This document shows positions 11,501 to 23,000 of a stretch of DNA of 64,000 bases, one piece after another. A program made the position numbers and the translations under genes. Source of the DNA: Sanderia malayensis (lineage: Eukaryota; Cnidaria; Scyphozoa; Semaeostomeae; Pelagiidae); the NCBI GenBank assembly GCA_013076295.1, contig RQOL01000616.1:5732392-5796391 (forward strand). The letters are read 5' to 3'. How positions within the stretch are numbered: position 1 is the first letter of the stretch; every line of letters begins with the position of its first letter. Under the pieces are notes generated by a model. That model was not told where the DNA came from and ran no database searches. It worked only from the letters and a program-made list of their open reading frames with translations.

Positions 11501-14500
11501 TAGTTAGAAATTTCAGTTATGTTATGTTGAGCCTTTTATTCACTATTATTGCTATTGCTGTTTATGTGTACCCATTTTGTGTCTCTCATTTGCCTGGCTG
11601 CAACTCAACGTTCTCACATGCTCATCAATTGGTTCGTAATATAAATCAAACATAAACAAGAGGTAGATGTCCACAATGAGTTTCATAGCGCATCGAAATT
11701 CGACGAAACTGTTCAAATAAATTCGCCAGCTCATCAACCATCAAATAAAACCAAAACCAAACTTAGATTTAAAAAAGCGCTGGAGATGAGCTTAGATGAG
11801 CTTGATTCTTAATAGGTTCGTCGTCCCCATACCTGCCTTATCATATAAACAATTTCCCGAAAATGCTTCGACAGAGTAGATGGATCAATATTTTCGCTTC
11901 ATGGAAATTGTTATGAGAAAACACAATCACTGAACATATAATGACCTATTGCTAGATAAAAATTACTTAGTGAAGCGTCGAAAGCTTACTACCTTAGTCG
12001 TGGGTATTCTTCACAGAAATGTAGATTGATCCTTTTGTGGTATCCTCTGACTTTCAGTCTCCTAGCGACGATTGGAAGATTGTTCCAAACTCCTTTATGA
12101 AGCTAAGCAAACAGAGATACACATAAATCAATTATAGATACTTGCAATGAGATGAACAACAGTTGATTACAGACATTAGCAATGAGATACACGCATGTTA
12201 TAATTACTGAAATTTGCAATGAGATACACGCATGTTATAATTACTGAAATTTACAATAACAACGACTCAAGGAGGCAGAATGTATGTAAAGCGTTGAGAT
12301 TATTAAATCATTAGTTTCATACCTCTGCAATGAACGTCTCGCTGATTTTTTCAACCAGATGAATCTCATCAATGTCAACGCCAGAGTTCTTGGATTTCAG
12401 TGTGAGGAACTCTAAACCTAAATAACACACAACACAACACATCCATACATAGATCTCAACGTTGATATATAATAGCATCATTACATAAAAACTATGTTCC
12501 AAGTGAAACTTAAAACCAACTTTATATGGATCCTACAATGCTGATATTCAAAAACCTTGTCACCTAGGTTTCAAACATTGTGGTCTTAAATCATGTATCT
12601 TATATCTGCCATTATTTTGGTTTATCAGACTATAACTGTGGAAGAATGTAGCCAGAGGGGCATAGCCAGAGAGGAGAGCCATAGGCTTCCCTTTTGCAGC
12701 CTAGTTTGCACTCAAATGCTCTTTGATTGTCTGACTACTGGTGTTGGGCAACCCCCCCCCCCCCATTATAACTCCTGATTACCCCCAATGAAATGTATTT
12801 AAAAGAAATGATCCTTACTTGTTTTCATTGTTGCATCTTCAGATTCTGAAACCCAGAGAATAAAAATAAACAATAACATAATTGACAGATAACAGAATAG
12901 AAGCAAGAAAGTAGCCTAGTTCTGTTACTCAGAGTTTCAGTCTGTCTGATTATAGTCTTTCTGATGATTGCAAAAGAATGAAACTCTGAGTAACAGAGAA
13001 CTAGTCTATTTTCTTGCTTATATTCCATTATTTCTCTGCACTCCTGTAGGTCAAGCACTGTGATGCCAGTGTAGACAATAAGAATCTATAGATAATTGAA
13101 GCATATTGTATACATGCTCTATAGCTACAAAGCTCAATAATGTAAACATAAATGAAAATAACATAAATGTTTGGCTAATTATCATACCTTGTCTTTGAAT
13201 TGACTACAAAAGAAATTTATTTTTACCTGTGAATGGAATCCTTGAAAGGTCCTGCCCAACTGCTTTTGCTTTTTCTACAAAAAACAATCAAAGTGATATT
13301 CAAATGCATTTGCATATACAATTAAGATATAATATTTATTTATATGTCTCTTAAACAAGAAATAAAAAGCAAAGCATTGAAAGCTCTCCAATGTGATGTA
13401 ACTACCTTTTAAAATGTTGCCTAATTGTGGTTTGGCTTTTTCTAGTGGAGTGTCTTCGTACTTGTTGCACTGTGAAACATATGCACCTTTGCCAACCAAC
13501 TCCTGCAAAACATTGAGCAGTAATATCACAACAACAGCTCCACTAATGCATGTCAAATTAATGGGCAGCATCAGTGACAGAGACTACTGGAAACTAACAG
13601 TCAAGCAGAAAACTCTAGAAAACTAAATGCAGGGAGAATACCATTGACACAATGGTTGTGAATAGCCTGCATAGCAGATGATATTGAAACAGTGTGAGCT
13701 TACCAGAGCTATTTCTTCATAGTTCCAAAAGCAAGCATAATGCAGAGGTGTATTTCCGTGCTCATTTGTCACATTGACTGTGGCCTTGTGTTGAAGAAGC
13801 TGTGATAAAGAAGATACAAGTTTAGCACAAAGAGCTTTCATAGCTTAGCATGAGATTTTTTGCTCAACAAATATAGGATTGTGGATCCCAGTGGGGGGGG
13901 GGGGCAGGGCGAATGAAGAATGGGAGGGATAGGGGTGAGAATAAAAGTAACTTCAGATTTTTACCTTTGCAGCTATATTTGTTTTGCCGTGAGCAGCAGC
14001 CAGATGAAGGGGTGTGTCTCCACCATGGTTTTTTGCATTTATCCGTCCTCCTCTGGCTACAAGCATTTCAAAAATAACCATCTGACCTTCTCTGCAAGCC
14101 CAGTGCAAAGCTGTGAAGCCATGGTCGTCCCTTGCAGGATATATTATTAAAAAAATAAATTTTTTACCTACTTCTTAAAGTTTCTAATTCTACAAGATCT
14201 TGACGAAACCGTGGAAATTCAAATACTAAGCTAAACTCTTGTTTGCTTAAATATCCAAAATATCACAAGCTGGTAAAAGTGTTGTTTGTTTTGTCAAGAA
14301 GAGAGAGGACCAGAAATTAGCACTTGAACTCAATGACAGAACTTGTAAACACACGACATTGAAAACTAGCGTGATACAATCCTGTTCAAACAAATAAGCC
14401 TCTACAGTGAAAACCTTTAATAAATATAACAAAATAGCCTTTATTGTGAAATATACATTCGTTTAGACATATTTTCGAACAGAAGACAGATGCTATTAGT

Positions 14501-14663
14501 CCTAATTTATTTTCAATAATATATTTCTAGTAAGAAGTAGGCCATCTTATGGAAAGATTAAAAGCTGAACTTACCCTTGGTTTAAATCGTTCTCAATATT
14601 ATCTAGCCACTGCCTAACGAAGCGGACATTGCCGTCCCTGGATGCAGAGTAAATGTCCTCCAT
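8547..14663 (-). CDS. ILK: Integrin-linked (pseudo)kinase
   Basis: Focal-adhesion scaffold that binds PINCH, parvin and the integrin beta tail. Thirteen exons: 14575-14663, 13965-14130, 13704-13799, 13406-13502, 13227-13274, 12819-12845, 12323-12417, 11993-12102, 11123-11244, 10744-10865, 9487-9586, 8994-9124, 8547-8687. They total exactly 447 codons plus stop (human 452). The ankyrin repeats come first ([49 protein letters not shown]), then the kinase-like domain ([74 protein letters not shown]). The lysine of human IVVKVLKV is Arg here (IVARRLKV), and the catalytic loop reads IPRLYLSS with no Asp, so it looks catalytically dead. The start is the first ATG and aligns with the human N-terminus. 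Confidence 0.96.
9233..9409. mobile_element. pogo/Tigger-like MITE, copy A (ILK intron)
   Basis: A ~177-bp element flanked by TA. Its ends resemble CATTCAAATCTGCATAGTTC and, inverted, CAGTTAACTCTGTCTAATTC. The interior is the same as the copy at 21754-21937 (shared ttctctgtcccttcaaggat and cacgcttcccc). Non-coding. Confidence 0.8.
9834..10501. mobile_element. Harbinger-like non-autonomous element with CGATAA-rich inverted ends
   Basis: A 668-bp element in an ILK intron. Inverted ends of about 55 bp begin AGCCTGGTACTCACTTGAGG and continue into tandem CGATAACGATA. Direct TAA repeats flank it (9831-9833 and 10502-10504). A 3-bp TAA/TTA duplication fits PIF/Harbinger elements. No transposase ORF is present. 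Confidence 0.82.
10559..10629. repeat. 20-bp perfect inverted repeat (hairpin), ILK intron
   Basis: Arms CCAACCTCGAACCCAGGGCC (10559-10578) and its exact complement (10610-10629) around a 31-bp loop. It could be a tiny MITE or its relic. Confidence 0.85.
12901..13020. repeat. Long imperfect hairpin / foldback element, ILK intron
   Basis: Two ~40-bp arms (aagcaagaaagtagcctagt at the left; the right end reads ctagtctattttcttgctta) share the core GTTACTCAGAGTTTCA in inverted orientation around a ~40-bp loop. It resembles a foldback MITE. Confidence 0.75.
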
Positions 14664-14952
14664 TTCTAATGCACCAAACTTATCTTTAAATTAAATCAAT
14701 ACTTCACTAATCTTCTGGGTATTAACTTGGGCTGGTCTTCCATTCATGACATTTCCGTTTCAACTAATCAATGCAGAGATGGAGAAATGGGTGAGTTCGA
14801 CACACAAGGAATCAAGAGAGATGTTTTGCGCAAGTTCACGGAAGCAGTGAAAATTGAAAACTTTTACGAGTCGAAAATAATTAATTCCCATATAATTGCA
14901 TAATTAATATGATTATGAAGTTATAAGTCTCAGCTATAATGTGAAATAAAGG

Positions 14953-17900
14953 TTAACAAATCAAAAATCTATTTGGATAAAATCTTAGTCCTTCCATAGA
15001 ATCGTCTCGACAAAGTTTCCCGGAATTCTCAGCCGCCAACAATCTTGAAAAAAAGAAAAAATTATTGTCTTTTTCATGAAGTAAGAAAAAAATCTAAGCC
15101 TATCTCTAAATTATCACATATATCGACGTTGTAGTAAATTTGGATTTAACAAAGTGTATTAATGCATGTTAATGTTTTGCAAAAAATGAAAAATTTCCAA
15201 GGGACTTTGTCTTTAGTAGCATGGTTCTTATAGCTACATGCCTTCTTCTGCAAGAACATCCAACTTCAACAGGTTTAGCATTGATTATTTAAATTTAAGT
15301 TATTAATCATTCACATTGTAAGTCGAAAAGCGTCTTTAAAATGTTCTTAGCTTTCAAAAACTCTTTGAATCGCATTCACAAAGCCCTAAATATATCCTTA
15401 TTCTTCATTCACAAAGCCTTAAAATGTTCTTTGATAAAAATAACTTAATGTAATTCTTGGTGGTTGACTGTTAACTTCCATTTGAGAATTACCAGTCAAC
15501 CACCTTAATAATCAAAGCGCATACCTTTCCTTGGCTAGTGGTACTGGAAGCTTCATTTTTCGAGCAAGTTCCTCAGATGATAACGACTCTTCCTCCTCAA
15601 CCTTGAAACAAACAAAAACTTTAATGAACAATCTTTTACATTCGCAAAACTTCACTCCTCAGCTACGTTCACGCGAACCCGATTTCTACTCTTATTCAAT
15701 CAACTTGTTGCATAAAAGTGAGTTTCGATTGTGGACGAATCGAAAGCAAACAAAAACCGAAACAAGGACACAATGCAGTGAGTCTAAGCTACATCTTCGA
15801 GTGATACTGCGATACGTTTTAAATTTAGGTTTTATTGCGTGCATTATTGCAAAAAAATTACGCACCATCTGAACAGTTGATTTGATGACTTCAGCTTCGG
15901 ACAATAAACACGATTGAATGACTAGAACGCCACTTTCAAACTTGTGAAACCTGTGAGAAATTAGTTGAGAATGATATTACCGTAAATCTTCGAATAAGCC
16001 CCCACCTTCGAATAAGCCCTCCCCCCCAATAAGCACCCATCCTGATAATCATTTGCAAAGATATTGAGCCCAAATTTCAAAACATTGAAGTTGTTTAGTG
16101 AATGTTTAGTTGTTTATTGAACAATAATCAGGCTGAAATTTCGTTTTTGCAAATAGGCCCCCGGGGGCTTATTCGAGGATTTACGATACTGCAACAAAAG
16201 TTGGCTAAAATGTGCGCAAATAGTTAAATGAAATTCCCAGCTCATACCAGACTGGCCTGGGTTGATTTAGCGTAAGTAAAATGCATGATGCTTACCTTAA
16301 AGGAATATTTAATTGCTTAAACTGTTTTGCAGCAGTAACTACATCTTCTGGTGAAACAAGCTATAATAAAATGGTAAATCGGGTTCAAAATTGATGAAAA
16401 CAACTTCAAAATTAACCAATAAGCTAAAACTTAATATCATCAAAATAAAAGTGTAGTAGAGCCATTCTCTTGTTAATAATTTGGAGCAATACTTCTTTCT
16501 GTGTGGTGGAAATAAAATCATGTATAAGTAAATGATAAAAAACATACAGCCATTCCCCGTGCTCTGTTGAATCTGCAATAAGCATCTGTCAATGTCATTA
16601 CTCCGCCTTCTTGCTAAAATTGAAAGTTGCATATGCATACCACACGACATATATAAACAGTAATAATTGTAATAATCATGATGATTGTAATAATTGTTGT
16701 AACAACAGTTGCAATTTTTTAAAGATTTTCAAAAGTTGATTTGTGAAAACGTAAATATACTAACTTATGTCCCTATACTTACTTCGACAATATCTTTCAA
16801 AAATGTTGCAAGCTCCTTTGCCAACTCCGCGTGGTACTTAATACCTGAGCCATGAGTTTCCCTTAAAGAAGCAACACGAGATTTAAAGTTTAAAGGGGAA
16901 CGTTATTGGAAAAATTAATTGAAGAATTTCGGAGTGATTTCGCATTTGTTTACCTGGTAACTGGATTGGCAATTCCCATGCTTAGCAAAACAGATTTCAG
17001 TTCTACGGTCTGCAACGATAGAAACAAAGAATTAATCATTTACTCGCAGATATTTCAATACATTCAAATTCATATTTGAGGAAAGATGACAGAGTATATC
17101 CATAAAGAAATAACTTTCATACATCAACTTACTTCATCGTCTGTAATAGAAACTTTTTTCTCTCGAAGTTTTGAGCAGAATTTTTCTGCAACATCCACCA
17201 TTTCTTTAGCCTATATAAAAAAATAAAAGAGATAAAAAATAATAATTAATAAATTGAAGTTTAAACGATAAAGTGAGCTGTTTGCAGTGATCTCAATAAA
17301 AAATATTTAGATCAGTGGCTAATTGTCGTTGATAGAGATAGCGTTAATACTTGTTGCCCAAATTCCCAGCGCCCAGTTAGCTCAGTCGGTAGAGCATCAG
17401 GCTTTTAACCTGAGGGTCGCGGGTTCGAGTCCCTCACTGGGCGTGAATTTTTATTACTTTATTTTTCCCAGCTCTAATACTTTATTTCATTCGAGATAAG
17501 TTTACTTGCCTTCTCCATGAGAGCGTCTAAATCTTTGAAAGCCTAAAAAAATTATTTTCATTCAGCCGCGGCAAGTGTAAAAACTAATTTGACAAGACGA
17601 CCCGAACTAGTTTAAAGCAAAACAAAACAACAAGTGTAGAAAAAATACCTGAGTAATTGTTTTGTCAGAGTCGCGATATTTTTCCTCCATCTTTCGTTGT
17701 ATACCTCCAATGCCTGCATGCCTGTGTGATACCTAAATGTTGTGATTTAAAAAGGCAGAGTATTTTCCAAGTTTCTCTCGGCATGGAAATATTTATCTGA
17801 ACTCGCTCAGCTTACCGAAGGTTGTTTTGGCGTCTTTGGCTGCTGGCTCACGCATTGCAGCCATTCTTTCTTTGACAGTGCATTTTGAAACATTAAATGA

Positions 17901-18765
17901 AACTATAAAATAAAATAGCTCATAAGATCAAAAAGAAAATAAATGTTCACAGGCAATTGCCACCCCTGCCTAAGTGCAAGGGTCTTCTTTCTACTCTCTT
18001 CTATAAAGCAAGTTAAATAGATAATAGAAAATGGCATTGTGTTTACTACCTCCGCTTGCCCACCAGATCTGAAGGATAATTTGATGCTGTTATACGGACT
18101 TGAATATGAAGGTCCAGGTTCTTTGCCATCTGGAGCTTTCTTCAGATGAACCACTGTTTTTGCGCTGAAAATTAGGAATCAAGTTAAAAATAAAAGAAAT
18201 ATTGAACAACGGTAGTAGGTAATCCATATATATAGCTAGTTGTGAAAACATTGAATAAAAATTTGAACCTCTTAAAAAGACCTGCGCCCTCTTCTTCTAA
18301 TTTTGTTACCAAGTTCAGAGAAAATGCAATTGTTCTGTCCTGCAGATGACAAAATAGACATTGATAAGATGCATCCGAGAGACACAAAATTACTTCAAAC
18401 AAGTTCCATTCTTCGTAGACATAAAGGATTGATTGCTTACTTGCTGCAGGCTATCATCCCAGATAAGTCTGAAGTTTGATAGTTTCAAAATGCCATTTTC
18501 AAAAGATGTCTAAACAAAATAAATATCACATTTCAAAAGAATCTTGTAAATATGTCCCCGTCAGATTGGCCTACGCCCCCTTCGGAAGACTTGAACAAAA
18601 CAAAGACAACATGACAAATTACACAAGTTTGAGCTTCCAAATAACCCAAGCATTACGCTATCTTACTTTATTATCACCATCATAGATCCTCACACCACCT
18701 CTGTGCGTCAAAACTATCTCTTTATCTTCGAGTTTATTTGACGAAATCCATACGAAACGGTCCAT
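14953..18765 (-). CDS. VPS36: ESCRT-II subunit VPS36
   Basis: ESCRT-II component that binds ubiquitin and phosphoinositides through its GLUE domain on endosomes. Fifteen exons: 18667-18765, 18441-18509, 18269-18339, 18050-18164, 17816-17902, 17649-17732, 17510-17542, 17133-17210, 16954-17009, 16783-16861, 16548-16613, 16296-16360, 15866-15950, 15525-15601, 14953-15043. The sum is 384 codons plus stop (human 386). The GLUE domain covers residues 1 to about 140 ([37 protein letters not shown]). A helical linker follows ([20 protein letters not shown]), then winged helices ([69 protein letters not shown]). The 33-nt exon 7 ends AAG before GCAAGT, so intron 7 is GC-AG: the GT donor 4 nt downstream would create a stop. 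That intron contains a tRNA gene on the other strand. Confidence 0.96.
15978..16188. mobile_element. MITE of the TACCGTAAATC..TCGAATAAGCCCC family (VPS36 intron)
   Basis: A ~211-bp element with near-perfect inverted ends: TACCGTAAATCTTCGAATAA at the left and TATCGTAAATCCTCGAATAA as the inverted right end, each followed by GCCCCC. Fragments of the same family occur near 21490, 27455, 50460-50715, 55090-55160 and 58300-58370. Confidence 0.8.
17371..17443 (+). tRNA. tRNA-Lys (anticodon TTT)
   Basis: A 73-nt cloverleaf. The acceptor stem is GCCCAGT/ACTGGGC followed by discriminator G. A-box AGCTCAGTCGGTAGAGC, anticodon loop CTTTTAA (TTT) and B-box GGGTTCGAGTCCC are intact. There is no intron. 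It lies on the opposite strand inside the GC-AG intron of VPS36. Confidence 0.95.
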
Positions 18766-20062
18766 TTGAAGCGAAAGCAGCCAACAAGTTTACTTCGCTT
18801 AGGCCAAGCAGTTCCTCGTCCTCCCTCTCTCCCTCATCTCATCATCACAACTCGGTCTTATTGTTGTTGTTGTTGCTTTAAAAAGCTGTTTCTACAGTAA
18901 TGGTCACACTTAGCTCCTACTCTACACACATATAGTGCTTGGGCTGCTAACTTATTTATTTTTTTAATTAATTAATTATTTAAGTAATTAATTAACTTCT
19001 TAAGTTCTTTTCCGTGCTATAGTTGAAGCTTTTGTTTAGTTAGTTTTCTTGTAATTTTGTATGTATTATGATGACGCTCCTTATCATTGTGTATCATGTC
19101 ATTCATATGTAAATTGAAATTGAAATTGTTTCCAGAATTATCTTTATCCAGAGAAATTAGATCTACACATGAGCTCTCACTTGCGTCTTCCCATTTTACT
19201 TATGATTAATTAACCAAATGACTCGGGAAAGAGTTTATGCACCTAAGAAACTCAAGACAAACGCTTTCATACTTCCATTTTTTTGCCAATGACAGTTAAT
19301 AGTGTAAGGCACTGCAACTAAAACCCGCACTCGTATAATACAATTCATGATAGAAATAAAATATCTTAAAAATATAAACATATTGACTGCTAATGTTAAG
19401 CTAAATATACAATTTGTTTCCAACTATTGCAACTCTCAATATAATTATCTATGCATTACTAATAAGCGTTATTACTGCAGGAAGTCACATTTCGTTAAAT
19501 ACGGCATGAAATTACAGGGATAGGAAAACAGGAAAGCTTCGGTATAAAACCAAGGTCTAAAGTCCAAGTCCCAAACTGACTAAAAGTCTATTCAGGCTGG
19601 GATGCTGAAATCTAGGTACAAGCGAAGAGGCATTGAAGCTATAATACGACCTAAAAATCAAACTCCCTGTTAATTTCCTTTCGAATTGGGAGGGGGGGAG
19701 TGTCGAACCAAAGTGCGTCCATTCAGGCTAAAATCTTGAAACTACTAAATGGCACACAAACAAACATTCGTGTACAATTTTTGTTCATTCGGAAATTCTT
19801 AACCAAGGAGTATCAACTAATACATAGGAATGCCTAAAAATGCTGTCAAAATACATACAACATAACTCAAATATAGCAAAAACCAGCATATAAGAACCTG
19901 CAAATTGTTCATCCAGCCCATTGTTAAAGAACAATAGGCTATTGTTTCCTCTATTGCTTTGAACCAAAATATCAGCAATAAACCATTGGTTCTTATATGC
20001 GGGTTTACACTGTAGCAATACAATCATACCAAGTTAGACCATTATCATTCTTCACTGGGTGA
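18766..20062. other. Spacer between VPS36 and CRAMP1
   Basis: No gene seen. It has a short GTT run (about 18862), an AT-only stretch rich in TTAATTAA (18950-19005) and one MITE (19875-20013) in the CRAMP1 3' flank. Short ORFs here have no recognisable coding pattern. Confidence 0.55.
19875..20013. mobile_element. MITE of the 'TATAAGAACC' family, copy 1
   Basis: Inverted ends AGCAAAAACCAGCATATAAG and CAGTGTAAACCCGCATATAA, both continuing into GAACC. The interior has the imperfect palindrome AACAATAGGCTATTGTT. Related copies lie at 22218-22369 and near 55440, with a probable half-copy near 28385. All short ORFs across it are spurious. Confidence 0.7.
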
Positions 20063-23000
20063 TTAAGAGTAGCTTTTTAGAGAGTCGGTTGAATTGTTAT
20101 CGACTGGTAAAACGAAAGATAAATCATCGAGAAGACCGACAGAATCTTCTGAACGATAAACAGGCATTGTTGGATCCTTGATAGCCGAAGCCCCTGAAGT
20201 CTTCACAGACAAAACATCACTAGATGACGAATGGGTGTCCGTATGGTGATGGCTTAGCTGCTGACTACGGTGATTATCATCGTGTGGATGGACGCTGGTG
20301 CTGTTTTGGTTCTTGTTGCCTTGTTGTTGCTCGCTGTTGTTCGCCTTAAACTTGGCTGTCAGGTCTTTGAACTTGTTTATGTAGTCTATGCTGTTTTCAT
20401 CCATTAAAGACTCGAATGCAACGACAGGCTTGATAATAAAGAAAAGGATGGTGGTTAAATTTCATCGTTCAATAAAGAAAGTAAATCAAGTGTATTGTGT
20501 ATATCCTCGCTCTGGTTTTCATCTTCCGTGAATCCAAGAAAATAGCTCAATGGATGCCTACAATAGTACTACACTAATACACTGACCATGCACTAATACA
20601 TTGACTATGCACTACTATACTGACCATGCACTAATACACTGACCATGCACTAATACACTGACCATGCATTAATATACTAGTCTCATTACATAATCCCCTT
20701 GCTTCCCTGTGCTCTATTTCATATCGCTACGGAAAAGGGTCTTATAATATTACACGAAAAAACTTGGACTTGAGTACGCCAGTTTTTTGGCGTGCATGGA
20801 AACGAGGTTTGGGTGATTCCGTCTGAATTTCTCCCGATTTTTGAATTTGTTGTGGAAAGATAGAGGAATATATCATAAAAGAAATTGAAGTAATTGTTTT
20901 TAGCAATGTTTTAAACGAACAAGAGACATTTGTTTGTGCACCAACAGGTTCGGAAAAGACGCTATGCTTTGTTTTTTTGTCAGAAGCTTCACATTTGATA
21001 GGATACTTGAGATTTAATACAACAACAACGGGCCTAATTCTTGTTCTTATATGACTTTAGTTCTTTCTCCATTATCCGGTTTAATAGTGGAGCAAACAAA
21101 GAGATTGAGAGACTATGGCGTCCACGCAACGTTTCTTTGGGAATTACAAAATGATTCTCAAATTATACGAGAAATTATACTTTTCCGTAGCGATATGAAA
21201 TAGAGCACAGGGAAGCAAGGGGGTTATGTAGTGAGACTACTAACATACTGACCATGCACTAATACACCGACAATGCACTACTGTACCAGAAGGAACGTAG
21301 CAGTCTTATCGTCTAATAAAGGAAATGTGAGAGAAATAGCTGCAATGTGAATGTGCTTACATCTCCTCCTGGTTTCATCAGAAGTGAATCATTGTTGTAT
21401 GGCTTGAGTGGTGATGCTGGCGTAGATTTTTCTTCTTTCTTCTCCTTTCGACCGACTCCTGCAAATAAAAAAACAGTTACCAGTTAAACATACCGTACAT
21501 AACTGATTAAACGCTCTGGGCGATTATCAAAAACTCGACCCTGGGCGCTTATTCCCCATTTATTATCAATACAAATGTACCAATCAATAAGCAGGATAAG
21601 TCAAGAGCCAAATGACATTTTTGTGAACGAGCTTGTAAGCGAACTAAATAGCTGGCATGACTTACCAAGTAGAGTGCCGATGGAAATGTCACTACCCTGA
21701 AGAAAGAAGAAAACGAACTTCACACCAGATTAATTTTGTATAGCATGTTAATACAGTCAAATCTGCATAGCTCGAGCTCGTGTAATTCGAACTCTATCTA
21801 ATTCGAACGAAATTCTCTGTCCCTTCAAGGATCACTAATGAACCAACTCTTATAAAACAAGTCTCTATAATTCGAATGTTTTGTAATTCGAACATTTTCA
21901 CGCTTCCCCGGGTGTTCGAATTAGACAGAGTTGACTGTATAAACATCATTTGAGTTCAATATTGATAAAATTAGACATCTCATTTCATAAATTTCTCTTG
22001 CCTCGGTATTCGTGTCATCCACGCCACATCGCTTTCTCTCGACGTCTGAAAAATTGAAGAAACAATAAATAAACAACAATTATCAACATGTCTAATGATA
22101 ATCGACTGATTAATCAAAATGAGATCATCCATCTTACGTACTTAGTAGATTTCCAATGGAGACGTCGCTTGCCTGTAAATAATTGCAGCAATAAATGAAT
22201 CAGTGAATGGCTTACTACAGTAAAAACTCGCGTGCAAGACCCTGTGGATTCCGCATTCAACCTATTGTTCAAATGCAATAGCCTATTGTCTTTTCTATTG
22301 TTTTTAACAGGGATTTCAGCCTGGAAGGTTCTTAATCCACTGGTTCTTACACACAGGTGTTTAACGTATTGCAAATAAATAAAGAATAAGCTGGGTTAAT
22401 GATTGGATAACTGTACAAAGAGTAAATAAAAGAATGAGTTAATGAATGAATGAATAAATAAATGTAACATTTTATGCACCTGACTTGAGTCAGAGTTCTT
22501 GGCATGATCTTTTAGACTAGCGACATCTAAGAAAAGAAAGCGAAGAATGTTTATGCCTTTCTTGATTTGTCACTCTTGTGGATAACGATAATACTCTTTA
22601 ATGTTAATAGTTGGTTAGTTTTACAATAGCGCGAGCACACTAATATATGGATCTCCCATGTAAGGCATTGGGTCTCTTATGTAAGGCATCGTATCTCTTA
22701 TGTAAGGCATTGGATCAAAGTAAGATAACAGGTACACTGCATATGGCTGACACACTTACCTAGAAGACCTCCCAAGGATATGTCAGTGATCTGCAAAGAA
22801 AGACAAAAAACAGTCAAACATATTCAACAAAGAATTGACACAAGAATTATTTGGGATAAAAAACTATCAGGCAAACATGAACTTACGTCTTCACCGAACC
22901 ATTGCGATCCAAAATTCTCAACATGTTCCCTCGTGTTACCCCCGAATGTCGAGTCGTTTTTCGACGGCGTGCGGTTGACATTTTTGACCGGAGTGAGCAG

